From Zongyangia hominis (GTDB taxonomy: Bacteria; Bacillota; Clostridia; Oscillospirales; Ruminococcaceae), in assembly GCF_014385095.1 (NCBI RefSeq), contig NZ_JACRTC010000013.1:1-20665 (forward strand): DNA of 20,665 nt, written 5' to 3'. Positions within the stretch are counted from its first letter, which is position 1, and every line of letters begins with the position of its first letter. The notes beneath the pieces are model-generated. The model was not told where the DNA came from, ran no database searches, and saw only the letters and a list, made by a program, of their open reading frames with translations. This document shows positions 20,557-20,665 of this stretch, piece after piece. Position numbers and translations under genes: made by a program.

Positions 20557-20585
20557 TTGACAGGGGGGAGGGCGTATGGTAAAAT
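20557..20585 (+). promoter_or_regulatory. Strong sigma-A promoter near the window end
   Basis: TTGACA (20557-20562), a 17-nt G-rich spacer and TAAAAT (20580-20585). The leader that follows has small hairpins (GTCC/GGAC near 20596-20609, GGGC/GCCC near 20609-20621). Confidence 0.75.
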
Positions 20586-20665
20586 AAATGAGCTGTCCGG
20601 GAAAAGGACGGGCGGGAGCCCGGAAACGAAAAGGCAGCAAAAAAAAGAATGGGAAATATATTGAC

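Larger units (their letters stand above)
20409..20665 (+). other. Purine-rich intergenic region with promoters pointing out of the window
   Basis: No gene is seen in these 257 bases. The part from 20451 to 20577 is strongly purine biased on the plus strand (long A/G runs). It carries two promoters, listed separately, and the transcript continues past the window end. A further TATTGAC at the last bases may begin another -35. Confidence 0.6.

Overview
The window looks like chromosome of a spore-forming, gut-type clostridium (Bacillota, Clostridia; probably Oscillospirales-like, which is an inference). The support is a SleB-type spore cortex hydrolase, a G5/3D-domain cell-wall protein, a small type I signal peptidase, purine-rich Shine-Dalgarno sites with frequent GTG/TTG starts, and sigma-A promoters such as TTGACA-17-TATAAT. 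Two compartments are visible: an AT-richer accessory part (about 1-7790) and a GC-richer, ordinary chromosomal part (about 7890-20665).

Accessory part. The window opens with the last 40 codons of a DegV-family gene and its terminator. A complete IS element follows (236-2152, one DDE transposase), with recognisable ends and an 8-bp target duplication. It has landed just upstream of the ribosome binding site of a winged-helix regulator whose receiver domain looks unable to be phosphorylated. Then comes the right-end module of a Tn916-like integrative element: a small region-4-only sigma factor whose ribosome binding site lies in a strong hairpin, about 570 bases of structured non-coding DNA, an excisionase-like HTH protein, and two intact, mutually homologous tyrosine integrases in tandem. 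Beyond the second integrase lie a 12-bp inverted repeat (candidate attachment-site structure) and a 222-bp-period direct repeat packed with hairpins.

Chromosomal part. In order: an unknown 172-aa protein; a G5/3D (YabE/RpfB-like) cell-wall protein behind a perfect promoter and a GC-rich leader of about 170 nt; a DUF1015 protein (minus strand); a four-gene Gld-type ABC transporter operon (ATPase, permease, GldG-like auxiliary protein, DUF4340 protein); a FUSC/YqjA-like membrane protein (minus strand); signal peptidase I; an XRE regulator convergent to it and sharing one very long terminator; a SleB-like hydrolase (minus strand); and a small membrane-anchored protein. The window ends in a purine-rich intergenic region with two good promoters pointing out of the window.

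The most noteworthy non-gene signals are (i) a composite palindromic repeat family of at least six copies, confined to intergenic gaps of the chromosomal part, with three copies overlapping or abutting the TAG stop codon of a gene; (ii) the SD-sequestering hairpin of the element's sigma factor; (iii) the tandem integrases; and (iv) the non-coding block upstream of the excisionase. No rRNA, tRNA or CRISPR array was recognised. All functional calls are made by reading motifs; no database search was possible.
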